Notes: generated from the letters alone by a model not told the origin. A DNA stretch of 9,268 nt from an uncultured Eubacteriales bacterium (GCA_900553315.1 USCW01000054.1:1-9268), one strand, 5' to 3'. Positions 1-6,626 are shown, numbered from the stretch's first letter. Program-made: numbers and translations.

Positions 1-60
1 GATGGCGGAAAAGGCATCGCCTACGCTGCCAACGAATTGTGCGGTATTGCCTTAACTTAA
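1..60 (+). CDS. C-terminal end of an unidentified protein (partial)
   Basis: Reading from base 1 gives 19 uninterrupted sense codons and then TAA at 58-60. The peptide is DGGKGIAYAANELCGIALT. Codon choice (GGC, ATC, GCC, TAC, AAC) matches the coding style of the neighbours, and the stop lies exactly where a convergent gene would end, sharing bases with the degV stop at 57-59. I do not recognise the family from 19 residues. The reading is an inference from codon use and layout; the body of the gene lies outside the window, and a chance open stretch is possible. Confidence 0.4.
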   Translation, partial: DGGKGIAYAANELCGIALT

Positions 61-923
61 TCTCTTTGATCTGCCAGGAAGAAGAGGGCTACGGTGCCGG
101 GGCCAGCGTGCGCACCGATGACGGGGCCAATGTAGCCAACAAGAATTTCCTTGGGGTGAAAGGTCTCTCGAACCAGCTCGGCGAGATGATTCGCCTCGTC
201 GGCACAGTCGCCGTGACTGATGAAAATCACCTGATTCTCGGGATCAACCACGTGCTCCTTCATCTTGTCCAGCAAGTGGTGGATGCTGCGCTTGCGGCCC
301 TGCACCTTCTCACGGGGAATCAGATGGCCTTCCTCGTCCACGTTCAGGATCGGCTTAATGCGCATCATGGTTCCCAGATACGCGCTGGCAGCAGATACGC
401 GGCCGCCGCGAAGCAGGAACATCAGGTCATCCACCGTGAACCAGTGCGCCAAGTGCTGCACGTTGTCCCGCATCCAGGCCGCGTTGTCCTCAAGGCTCAT
501 GCCCGCTGCGCGGTTTTGCAGCGCATGATGCACCAGCAAGCCCTCACCCATGCTCGCGCACAGACTGTCAATCACAATCAGCTGACGCTCGGGATACTTC
601 TCGCGCAGCTCCTGCGCCGCCAGCATTGCCGCCTGACAAGTGCCGGAAAGGCCGCTGGAGAACACAATGCTCAGCACGTCTTGGCCGTTTTTCAGCAGCG
701 CTTCATAGTTTTCCTTCCATGTTTCGCTGTTGATCTGCGCCGTGGTGACGACCTTGCCCGCACGCAGCTGAGCATAAATATTCCGGGCGTACTCGTCCGT
801 GCCGTCCGGCACCAGCGTCTGTCCCTCCAGCGTGATGGTGATCGGCAGCACCTGAAACTGCTCCTGCGCGTCGATATAGCTCTTCGGAAGATCCGTTGCG
901 GAATCCGTTACAATCCAGTACAC
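57..923 (-). CDS. DegV family fatty-acid-binding protein
   Basis: This 288-residue protein has the usual DegV length. Members bind a fatty acid between two domains, and in several Firmicutes (known as FakB) they present it to the kinase FakA for phosphorylation and entry into phospholipid synthesis. Visible family signatures are the N-terminal VTDSATDLP (5-13), the TTAQ segment (60-63), SSGLSGT (89-95), DSLCASMGEG (119-128), DDLMFLLRGGRVS (165-177), and the C-terminal GPVIGAHAGPGT (266-277). The start is GTG at 921-923, preceded by a strong GAGGAGGAGG site (complement of 931-940) and a good promoter. It appears to be transcribed alone, converging on a plus-strand gene whose stop it overlaps. 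The fatty-acid role is inferred from the family; no fakA is in view. There is no clear hairpin with a T-run after its stop inside the window. Confidence 0.93.
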   Translation of the reverse strand: MYWIVTDSATDLPKSYIDAQEQFQVLPITITLEGQTLVPDGTDEYARNIYAQLRAGKVVTTAQINSETWKENYEALLKNGQDVLSIVFSSGLSGTCQAAMLAAQELREKYPERQLIVIDSLCASMGEGLLVHHALQNRAAGMSLEDNAAWMRDNVQHLAHWFTVDDLMFLLRGGRVSAASAYLGTMMRIKPILNVDEEGHLIPREKVQGRKRSIHHLLDKMKEHVVDPENQVIFISHGDCADEANHLAELVRETFHPKEILVGYIGPVIGAHAGPGTVALFFLADQRD

Positions 924-952
924 TTGCTTTCCTCCTCCTCATCGTCGCATTC

Positions 953-981
953 AGCATATCAAAAACGCCATTTCATGTCAA
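953..981 (-). promoter_or_regulatory. Sigma-A promoter of the degV-family gene
   Basis: On the minus strand there is TTGACA (complement of 976-981), a 17-base spacer, and TATGCT (complement of 953-958). The -35 is perfect and the -10 differs from consensus at two positions. A start near 945 would give a leader of about 20 bases that contains the GAGGAGGAGG ribosome site before the GTG start. Confidence 0.75.
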
Positions 982-997
982 TGGACAAGAAAGGACG

Positions 998-1105
998 GAT
1001 GTGGAACGCCGCCCATGCCTTGGGTCAGCTCGCATAGAATGCCGCATGCGTCAGAATCTCCGTCCGGGTCACGCCGTTCTTCTTCGCGCTTTTCCAAATG
1101 GGATG
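998..1105 (-). pseudogene. Decayed carboxymuconolactone decarboxylase (CMD/AhpD-like) C-terminus
   Basis: The minus-strand frame reads WKSAKKNGVTRTEI, then LTHAAFYAS, a TGA (complement of 1025-1027), then PKAWAAFHI. From family knowledge, CMD proteins end in a helix such as AKKNGVTxEEIxExLTHxAFYAGWPKAxAAF, so this is a close match with TGA exactly where Trp is expected. About three residues also seem to be missing between TEI and LTH, as if nine bases had been deleted. The frame is closed upstream by TAG at 1106-1108, and no start or N-terminal part is present. It sits just upstream of the degV promoter. TGA ends an ordinary gene elsewhere in the window (7806-7808), so decay is more likely than recoding. 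The family call rests on memory of the motif, not on a search. Confidence 0.7.
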
Positions 1106-1135
1106 CTATTCAGTCCGGTCATCCGCAGTTATTTT

Positions 1136-1345
1136 TTACAGTTTCCGAATATACAGCAGGTATTGTCCCACCAGCTTGAAACCTAGCTTTTGCAAAACAT
1201 GACGTTCCTGTGCGCCGCACAAATAGGGCATGTCTTCGGTTTCTTCAGTTGCACATGCCGATACTTCTCAGACAGCCGCCACATCTTCTTCAGGCGGAGT
1301 CAAGTAAGCAAAAAAGTCCCAACCTAAGCGCCAGCCGCTCTTCGG
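1136..1345 (-). pseudogene. Decayed C-terminal coding fragment, possibly a GNAT acetyltransferase
   Basis: One minus-strand frame runs from about 1345 to TAA at 1136-1138 and reads SGWRLGWDFFAYLTPPEEDV, AAV, TGA (complement of 1268-1270), EVSACATEETEDMPYL, CGAQER, HVLQKLGFKLVGQYLLYIRK, L. The tail, LQKLGFKLVGQYLLY, resembles the last helix and strand of GNAT acetyltransferases (xxKLGFxxxGxxxxY). There is no start codon with a ribosome site, and the upstream side runs into the palindromic repeat at 1346-1410. A second frame across 1190-1297 reads MWRLSEKYRHVQ and CPICAAHRN with codons that fit the genome well, so a frameshift fossil is an alternative reading. The claim that this is coding debris is fairly well supported; the family assignment is weak. 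Confidence 0.45.
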
Positions 1346-1410
1346 GAGAGAGGGGTCTGGGGGGAGAGGGGCTTCTCTCAGAGAAGCCGCCTCTCCCCCC
1401 AGAATCTCTC
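1346..1410. repeat. 65-bp imperfect palindrome, copy 1 of a dispersed element
   Basis: The arms pair almost completely. GAGAGA (1346-1351) pairs with TCTCTC (1405-1410), TCT (1356-1358) with AGA (1401-1403), GGGGGGAGAGG (1359-1369) with CCTCTCCCCCC (1390-1400), and GGCTTCTC (1370-1377) with GAGAAGCC (1381-1388). The loop is TCA, and G1389 is a one-base bulge. It begins 8 bases beyond the stop of the ligase-like gene and may act as its transcript end or a 3'-end stabiliser, although no T-run follows on the minus strand. The core recurs in opposite orientation at 9235-9268. Confidence 0.85.
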
Positions 1411-1418
1411 GTATCTCC

Positions 1419-2846
1419 TTATTCTTCTGCAAATTTGATAACCAGACCGGAGAAGAGCATGAGGAAGGCCAGCGCGGGGAGATTGTAAACGAGCATCGTC
1501 ATGCACTCGGCCAGCTCGCTGATGAGAATGCAAATGGGGATCACGGGAAGCGCCCGCTGCCATAGGGGCTTGTCCTTGCTGAAGAAGAGACGCAGCGCCG
1601 CCCGGGCGAGACTGTATAGGAACAGCACCAGCAGAATGATCCCCGGAATGCCGCATTCCAGTAATATCTGAATGTACATGTTGTGCGCGTGATCCCAAGC
1701 GGCATTCTCAATATCCGCCAGCGGGTTCACCTCCGCCATGGGCATCACCACCGAGGCGCCGTATAGGAGCGTCTCGGGATGTTGGCGAATGTAGCGGTAT
1801 ACCGCCTGCCATGCAAATTGCCGCTGGGTCAGCATGTTCTCATCCATCGTGATGGGCCGCGGCTGAACGGTGGATTGCGTATTCGTGCTGCGCGGTGCCA
1901 ACGTTGCCGCTGCTTCCTCCGTGCCGGTGTCTTCTGCCGCATCGGTGCTTTCCACCACGTCCGTGCTTGCTGCCGTGTTTGAACGAACTTGCTCCTTCAC
2001 GTCACCAAATAGGTCAGGACTCTTCGACAGCAGCAGGAAGGAACCTACAGCCAAGGTCGCCGCTAAAATAAAGCTTATCAGCCGTACCAGCTTCTCGGAA
2101 AGACGATTTCCGCGCAGCTTTGCCATCAGCCCGCAGGCCAAGAGCAAGCCCAGCGCAATGCTCACCGAAATGAACGCGGTGCGCGCTACCGTCAGCCCCA
2201 GCGCCGCATACTGTACCATGCTGGCTAGCACGTATAGCACACGACCTAGGCGATTGCGCGTCAGCAGCATTCCGATCAGCGCCGCCAGCAGCGATAGGGC
2301 CAGATTGGAGCCGGAATTCGTGCAGAAGGTCAGCAGATACAGGCGGGAATAGGTCACGCCGATTCGATAAACGCCGCCCGCAGAGGTCATGATCGTCTGA
2401 TCATAAAGCGCCGCCCAGATGCCTACCAGCGACAGCCCCGCCATGAAGAGCGTCCAGAAGGCCAGCAGCAGCCGCAGGAAGGTCAGTAACCATTTTTTGC
2501 TGAGACCGAAGGCCGCCTGATAGCATACGCCGAAGGCCAGCACACCGTATACGATCGAACGGTAGCCCCAGTAGAACGTGTCCCGGCCGCCGAAAAAACA
2601 GCGAAGGAAAATCAGCGCGAGGCCAGCCGCCAGCACCCACGTGGTTTTGCGGCGGAAAGCCTGTCCGCGCACCGCCAGCGCACCGGCCAGCAGCCCCCAA
2701 AGGGTGGGAAGATACTGCGCCGCCACGTCAAGGTTCGGCAGCCAGAGCATTTCCATGATCCGGTAGAGAAAGGTAAAGAGAATACCTGCCATCAGCAGGA
2801 CATCTGTAAAGGTATTATGCCGATTTTCGGCTGACGTAAGCGTCAT
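1419..2846 (-). CDS. O-antigen ligase/polymerase-like multi-pass membrane protein (Wzy_C type)
   Basis: This 475-residue protein is mostly hydrophobic helices, roughly ten to twelve, spread over residues 15-275 and 400-470. It matches the WaaL/Wzy superfamily, which transfers or polymerises lipid-linked glycans on the outer face of the membrane. Family features include an Arg in TVARTAF (219-225) and, after the large outer loop, WDHAHNMYIQILLECGIPG (384-402) with H386, H388 and N389, which is the Wzy_C signature. The loop at about 283-345 is unusually rich in Ala, Thr, Ser and acidic residues. I chose ATG at 2844-2846 because AAAAGGAG lies 7 bases before it; an upstream TTG at 2877-2879 in the same frame lacks such a site. 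It has its own promoter and diverges from the VanY operon. In a Gram-positive cell the acceptor is likely a wall or lipid-anchored polymer, which is inference. Confidence 0.82.
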   Translation of the reverse strand: MTLTSAENRHNTFTDVLLMAGILFTFLYRIMEMLWLPNLDVAAQYLPTLWGLLAGALAVRGQAFRRKTTWVLAAGLALIFLRCFFGGRDTFYWGYRSIVYGVLAFGVCYQAAFGLSKKWLLTFLRLLLAFWTLFMAGLSLVGIWAALYDQTIMTSAGGVYRIGVTYSRLYLLTFCTNSGSNLALSLLAALIGMLLTRNRLGRVLYVLASMVQYAALGLTVARTAFISVSIALGLLLACGLMAKLRGNRLSEKLVRLISFILAATLAVGSFLLLSKSPDLFGDVKEQVRSNTAASTDVVESTDAAEDTGTEEAAATLAPRSTNTQSTVQPRPITMDENMLTQRQFAWQAVYRYIRQHPETLLYGASVVMPMAEVNPLADIENAAWDHAHNMYIQILLECGIPGIILLVLFLYSLARAALRLFFSKDKPLWQRALPVIPICILISELAECMTMLVYNLPALAFLMLFSGLVIKFAEE

Positions 2847-2853
2847 AGGTTTG

Positions 2854-2861
2854 CTCCTTTT
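2854..2861 (-). promoter_or_regulatory. Ribosome binding site that fixes the ligase-like start
   Basis: The minus strand reads AAAAGGAG, then 7 bases, then ATG at 2846-2844. This favours the 475-residue form over one starting at the upstream TTG, for which the site would lie inside the coding region. Confidence 0.8.
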
Positions 2862-2892
2862 AAGGTCATTGTTGTTCAATCCATTCTACTAA

Positions 2893-2921
2893 ATTATAGG
2901 GAAGCAGGGGGAAAAAGTCAA
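2893..2921 (-). promoter_or_regulatory. Sigma-A promoter of the ligase-like gene
   Basis: The minus strand has TTGACT (complement of 2916-2921), a 17-base spacer and a perfect TATAAT (complement of 2893-2898). The expected start near 2886 gives a leader of about 40 bases that contains the ribosome site. It lies back to back with the plus-strand promoter at 2978-3006. Confidence 0.8.
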
Positions 2922-2977
2922 CGCGCATACAAAGAAAGCGGCACGCCGCCGACATTCGCGTCCGTTTTCGCTCCCTC

Positions 2978-3006
2978 TTGCGCTTTCCTTGGGCGTGGCG
3001 TATACT
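2978..3006 (+). promoter_or_regulatory. Probable promoter of the VanY-pyruvyltransferase-MFS-MBL operon
   Basis: TTGCGC (2978-2983), a 17-base spacer and TATACT (3001-3006) resemble a sigma-A promoter with a weaker -35. Transcription would start about 3013, immediately before the GAAGGAGGGGG ribosome site, so the leader would be only about 14 bases. That is short, which lowers confidence, but I see no better candidate upstream. Confidence 0.5.
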
Positions 3007-3026
3007 GGGGGAGAAGGAGGGGGCGT

Positions 3027-4094
3027 ATGGGAAACGTGAAGAAGACCGTGGGGCTGGTGTGCTTGGGAGCGCTGTGCGTGCTGATGATCGTGCTGGGCGT
3101 GCGCACGGCGGGGTACGTGCAGCTGACGCGGGAAGAGGCGGCGACTACGCCGACGGCGGAGCCCGTGGGCGGAAATGTGCTGGTCGTTACGCCGGATCCT
3201 AATGCGCCTACCGCAGAGCCTGTGCTGAAGAACGGCGCGCAGGGCGACGACGTGACCAATCTGCAATCCCGGCTGAAGACGCTGGGATACTATTCCGGCG
3301 AGATCGACGGCCAGTTCGGCAACGCCACCCGGGAGGCCGTGATGCTGTTCCAGTATCAGAATGGCTTGGATACCGACGGCGTGGTCGGCAGCGAGACCCG
3401 TGCCTTGCTCTTTTCGGCTGATGCCCAGATGTTTGTCGCAACGCCGACCCCTGCGCCGACGAATACCCCCGTTCCGCTGGCCAATCAGCCTTGGAACGTG
3501 CATGGAATGCCCCTGCTGGTCAACAAGGAGCATCCGCTGCCCGACGGCTATCAATGCGCCGAGCTGGTCAATATGACCCAATACTGCGATAAAAACGTTG
3601 TGAAGATCAAAGCCAACGGTATTGAGGGTGAGCGCACCGCCGTGGACGCGCTGATGACCATGCTTCGCGCTGCGAAGGACGAGGGCATTGATCATTGGCA
3701 GGTCAGCGCCGGGTGGCGCTCTGTCAGCTATCAGCAGACGCTGCTGGATAAGAAGACCGCAGAATACCGTAAGCAGGGGCTTTCCGCTTCCAAGGCGCTC
3801 AGCGCTGCGCTGAAGACCGTCGCGGAGCCCGGCACCAGCGAGCATCATACGGGCCTTGCTTTTGACATCACCGTCCCCGGCGTGAGCTTCAAGGGAACGA
3901 AGCAGTCCAACTGGATCAGCCAGCATTGCTGGGAGTACGGCTTCATCCTGCGCTATACCGAGGAGAAGGAGGCCATCACCGGCTTCAGCGCCGAGGCGTG
4001 GCATTTCCGCTATGTGGGCGAGGAGCATTCCCTGAAAATGCGGGATGAGAACCTTTGCCTTGAGGAATATATCGAAAAATATGGCAAGCTGTAA
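3027..4094 (+). CDS. Membrane-anchored peptidoglycan-binding D,D-carboxypeptidase, VanY family
   Basis: This 355-residue wall enzyme is predicted to remove the terminal D-Ala (or cut a related bond) of peptidoglycan stem peptides. Residues 7-25 form one hydrophobic anchor without a clear lipobox, which places the rest outside the cell. Residues 67-130 are a peptidoglycan-binding repeat domain (GAQGDDVTNLQSRLKTLGYY, then DGQFGNATREAV and DGVVGSETRALL). A Thr/Pro-rich linker (139-150) leads to the VanY domain (about 160-355). Visible zinc and catalytic residues are SEHHTGLAFD (271-280; H273 and D280), the ExxH pair E323 and H326 in EAWHFRYVG, and the GWRS motif (229-232). All expected metal ligands are present, so the enzyme looks active. 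The ATG at 3027 follows AAGGAGGGGG closely. It is the first gene of a four-gene run, with the next start 13 bases after its stop. Endopeptidase rather than carboxypeptidase activity cannot be excluded. Confidence 0.92.
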   Translation: MGNVKKTVGLVCLGALCVLMIVLGVRTAGYVQLTREEAATTPTAEPVGGNVLVVTPDPNAPTAEPVLKNGAQGDDVTNLQSRLKTLGYYSGEIDGQFGNATREAVMLFQYQNGLDTDGVVGSETRALLFSADAQMFVATPTPAPTNTPVPLANQPWNVHGMPLLVNKEHPLPDGYQCAELVNMTQYCDKNVVKIKANGIEGERTAVDALMTMLRAAKDEGIDHWQVSAGWRSVSYQQTLLDKKTAEYRKQGLSASKALSAALKTVAEPGTSEHHTGLAFDITVPGVSFKGTKQSNWISQHCWEYGFILRYTEEKEAITGFSAEAWHFRYVGEEHSLKMRDENLCLEEYIEKYGKL

Positions 4095-4100
4095 GAGGAG
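4093..4100 (+). promoter_or_regulatory. Ribosome binding site that fixes the pyruvyltransferase start
   Basis: AAGAGGAG overlaps the VanY stop codon and precedes ATG at 4108 by 7 bases. It supports the 435-residue product over a version beginning at 4045, which would overlap VanY by 50 bases and has no comparable site. Confidence 0.75.
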
Positions 4101-4107
4101 TATTGCA

Positions 4108-5415
4108 ATGCGATACGGCGTAATCTGGCATCCCGCGTCCACCAATCTGGGCGATGATATGCAGACCTTGGCCGCCAGTCGGCTGCTGCCCCGCGTGGAT
4201 AGGACGCTGGACGGCGAACGGCTGGACGAGCCGCCTATGCCTGCCGGGGAGGATATTGTCACCCTGCTGAGCGGCAACGTGCTGCGGAGCCGCTTTCATT
4301 GGCCGCCGCACCCATCCCTGCGGCCCGTGTGTCTGGGTCTGCATGTGTCCCGGGAGGACGTGTGGGGCAGTCGGCTGGACGCCATGGAGGGGCTGGGACT
4401 GGACTACCTGCGCCGCTGGGGGCCTGTGGGCTGCCGGGACGAGGCGACTGCCGCCCTGCTGAACGGACTGCATGTGGAAAGCTATGTCTCCTGCTGCCTG
4501 ACGCTCACGCTGGAACGCCCGGCGGACGTGCCGCGCCGTCAGCGGTATATCTGCTGCGTGGATGTGCCGGAGAAGGCCGTGGAAAGCCTCCGCCGCTACG
4601 AGAAGGCGGCGCATGTGGAGGTTCGGGAGCTGACCCATCATCTGCCGCCCGAGGCCGCGAAGGAAACGTATGCGGAGCGGATGCGGCGGGCGGAGGACAC
4701 CCTGCGCACCTATGCGGGAGCGGCGTGGGTCGTGACCCGACGGCTCCATTGCGCGCTGGCCTGTCTGGCCATGGAGGTGCCCGTGCTGCTGCTGTATAAC
4801 AGCGGCTATGAAGACACCCGGCGATTTTCGCCCATGGACGGGTTCTTCTCCGTGGCTTCGGTGGAGGATTTCACCGCGTCGGTGAACCGAAACGGCTTCC
4901 CCAGTCTGGCGGAGAATCCGGGAAAGTATCTGGCGTGGCGGAGGCTTTTGCTGGAAAAGGCCGCGGAGGGCATCCGCCGTGCGGAGGAGGCTCCCGCCGT
5001 GCCCGCCCCCACACAGGCAGACATTGCCGCATGGCAGCGCCGGGAGCTGGTGGCGTTAGCTAAAGCTTCTGCGGAAAAGATCGCACGGCTGGAGCAGGAT
5101 CAGTATGATCTGATCCACGATAAGTTTGGTCTGCTGCTGACTGAGGACAGCGTAAAGAGCCACATTCAGGACTGCCTGATCCAGCCGGGGCTGGAGGACG
5201 ATCTTCGCCGGTTTGCAGAGCGGAAATATCTGCGCTCCCTGCCGCTGCTGAAGCGGATAGGCGTGCGGGCACGGTTCCGCCGACTGCGCCGCAAGGGACA
5301 GGTGCCCCCCGAATTAGAAGAGCAGGACGTGCTGAACCTGATTACCGGACAACTGGCCCGTCTGGGCTGGCCGCTGGGCAAGAAGGTCGAAGATACGAGC
5401 GATAAAGGAGTGTAA
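4108..5415 (+). CDS. Polysaccharide pyruvyl transferase family protein
   Basis: This 435-residue protein is predicted to be cytoplasmic. Family members, such as CsaB, move pyruvate from phosphoenolpyruvate onto a sugar of a surface polymer as a ketal; in Bacillus this creates the anchor for SLH-domain proteins. The N-terminus, WHPASTNLGDDMQTLAA (7-23), carries the NxGDD/Q-type motif of the fold. WGPVGCRDEATAALLNG (104-120) and VVTRRLHCALACLAMEVPVL (208-227) match the conserved R-D-x-x-T and T-x-R-L-H blocks. After about residue 290 there is an extension: a charged stretch (305-330) that may form a coiled coil, then a basic helical part with RARFRRLRRKG (387-397). This extension is not part of the core and I do not recognise it. 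The gene starts 13 bases after VanY and ends 6 bases before the transporter. The substrate is unknown, and some family members are annotated only by fold, so the reaction is inference. Confidence 0.82.
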   Translation: MRYGVIWHPASTNLGDDMQTLAASRLLPRVDRTLDGERLDEPPMPAGEDIVTLLSGNVLRSRFHWPPHPSLRPVCLGLHVSREDVWGSRLDAMEGLGLDYLRRWGPVGCRDEATAALLNGLHVESYVSCCLTLTLERPADVPRRQRYICCVDVPEKAVESLRRYEKAAHVEVRELTHHLPPEAAKETYAERMRRAEDTLRTYAGAAWVVTRRLHCALACLAMEVPVLLLYNSGYEDTRRFSPMDGFFSVASVEDFTASVNRNGFPSLAENPGKYLAWRRLLLEKAAEGIRRAEEAPAVPAPTQADIAAWQRRELVALAKASAEKIARLEQDQYDLIHDKFGLLLTEDSVKSHIQDCLIQPGLEDDLRRFAERKYLRSLPLLKRIGVRARFRRLRRKGQVPPELEEQDVLNLITGQLARLGWPLGKKVEDTSDKGV

Positions 5416-5421
5416 CGTCCC

Positions 5422-6615
5422 ATGCAGCCTACGGAAAAGAACTATGAAAAAACGCAGGTGGCTTGTTTTGTCGGCTATATCGTTCAGGCCATCGTCAATA
5501 ACTTTGTGCCGCTGCTGTTTTTGACGTTTCAGAGCCAGTACGGCATTCCGCTTTCCCAAATCACCCTGCTGGTGACGCTGAACTTCGGCTTGCAGCTGCT
5601 GGTGGACTTGGCCTCGGTGAAGTTTGTGGATAAGATCGGCTACCGAGCCTCGGCGGTGCTGGCGCACGCCATGGCCATCGCCGGGTTCGTGCTGCTGACC
5701 ATTCTGCCGGAGGTGCTGCCCTCCCCCTTTGTAGGGCTGCTGATCTCCATCATGGTCTATGCCGTGGGCGGCGGTCTGCTGGAGGTCATTATCAGCCCCA
5801 TTGTGGAGGCGTGCCCCACGCATAACAAGGAAAAGGCCATGAGTCTGCTGCACTCCTTCTACTGCTGGGGGCACATGGGCGTGGTGCTGATCTCCACGGC
5901 GTTCTTCGCCTTGTTCGGCATTCAAAACTGGAAGATCATGATGCTGCTGTGGGCGCTGGTGCCGCTGGCAAATCTGCTGCTGTTCACCCGCGTGCCCATC
6001 GCCACGCTGCTGGAAGAGGGCGAAAAGGGCATGAGCGTGAAGAAGCTGTGCAAGCAGAAGCTCTTCTGGGTGCTGATGCTGATGATGATGTGTGCCGGGG
6101 CCAGCGAACAGGCGGTGAGCCAATGGGCGTCCACCTTTGCCGAGCAGGGACTGCGCATTTCCAAGACCATGGGCGATCTGCTGGGACCGACCTGCTTCGC
6201 GGCCTTGATGGGTCTGTCCCGCGTGTTCTACGGCAAGTACGGCGATAAGGTCAATCTCGAAAAATTCATGGCGGGCAGCGCTATTCTGTGTGTGGCGGCG
6301 TATCTGCTCATCAGCCTGACGAATCAGGCGTGGCTGGGGCTGGTGGGCTGCGGCCTGTGCGGCCTGTCCGTGGGCATTATGTGGCCCGGCTCCTTCAGCA
6401 TTGCGGCTAAGACCATGCGCGGCGGCGGTACGGCGCTGTTTGCGCTGCTGGCGCTGGCGGGCGATCTGGGCTGCTCCGGCGGGCCTACGCTGGTGGGCTT
6501 TGTGTCCGGGGCGCTGGGCGACCAACTGAGGCTGGGTATTCTTGCGGGCGTGATCTTCCCGGTGCTGCTGCTGGCGGGGCTGTACGCGTGCCGCAATCTG
6601 ACGAAGAAAGCGTAA
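5422..6615 (+). CDS. MFS transporter, 12 transmembrane helices
   Basis: This 397-residue protein is hydrophobic throughout and has the length of a standard 12-helix major facilitator. The loop between helices 2 and 3 has the MFS signature DLASVKFVDKIGYRAS (62-77: Asp, Asp-Lys, Gly, Arg). A central cytoplasmic loop (about 192-213) is charged. Buried acidic residues in GGGLLEVIISPIVEA (116-130) and in GASEQAVSQW (226-235) are candidates for proton or substrate coupling, as in the fucose-permease-like branch. AAAGGAG at 5404-5410, inside the end of the previous gene, precedes ATG at 5422. The 6-base gap to the pyruvyltransferase and the 11-base gap to the MBL gene imply one transcript. The substrate cannot be read from the sequence; a sugar or a small metabolite is a guess. 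Confidence 0.88.
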   Translation: MQPTEKNYEKTQVACFVGYIVQAIVNNFVPLLFLTFQSQYGIPLSQITLLVTLNFGLQLLVDLASVKFVDKIGYRASAVLAHAMAIAGFVLLTILPEVLPSPFVGLLISIMVYAVGGGLLEVIISPIVEACPTHNKEKAMSLLHSFYCWGHMGVVLISTAFFALFGIQNWKIMMLLWALVPLANLLLFTRVPIATLLEEGEKGMSVKKLCKQKLFWVLMLMMMCAGASEQAVSQWASTFAEQGLRISKTMGDLLGPTCFAALMGLSRVFYGKYGDKVNLEKFMAGSAILCVAAYLLISLTNQAWLGLVGCGLCGLSVGIMWPGSFSIAAKTMRGGGTALFALLALAGDLGCSGGPTLVGFVSGALGDQLRLGILAGVIFPVLLLAGLYACRNLTKKA

Positions 6616-6626
6616 CGAGGAACTTC

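Noticed and set aside
998..1105. UGA read as Trp (recoded genetic code)
   Set aside because: TGA terminates the MBL-GNAT gene normally at 7806-7808, and the CMD fragment lacks a start and N-terminal part, so decay explains the TGA better.
1190..1297. Possible small zinc-knuckle protein (MWRLSEKYRHVQ with CPIC) on the minus strand
   Set aside because: The ATG has no ribosome site, there is one CxxC with no clear second pair, and the frame overlaps a better GNAT-like tail. It is kept only as an alternative reading of the fossil.
1346..1410. Insertion sequence end or attachment site
   Set aside because: There is no transposase or integrase gene in the window and no target-site duplication that I can see; the structure fits a dispersed palindrome.
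2889..4277. Long minus-strand open frame opposite the VanY gene
   Set aside because: It mirrors a well-supported gene, is rich in Arg, His, Gln and Leu as expected of an antisense frame in GC-rich DNA, and shows no coherent domain.
5314..6525. Long minus-strand open frame opposite the MFS gene
   Set aside because: It has a His/Gln-rich composition with no domain, lies opposite a clear 12-helix transporter and has no ribosome site. Similar shadows at 6324-7589 and 8066-9001 were dropped for the same reason.
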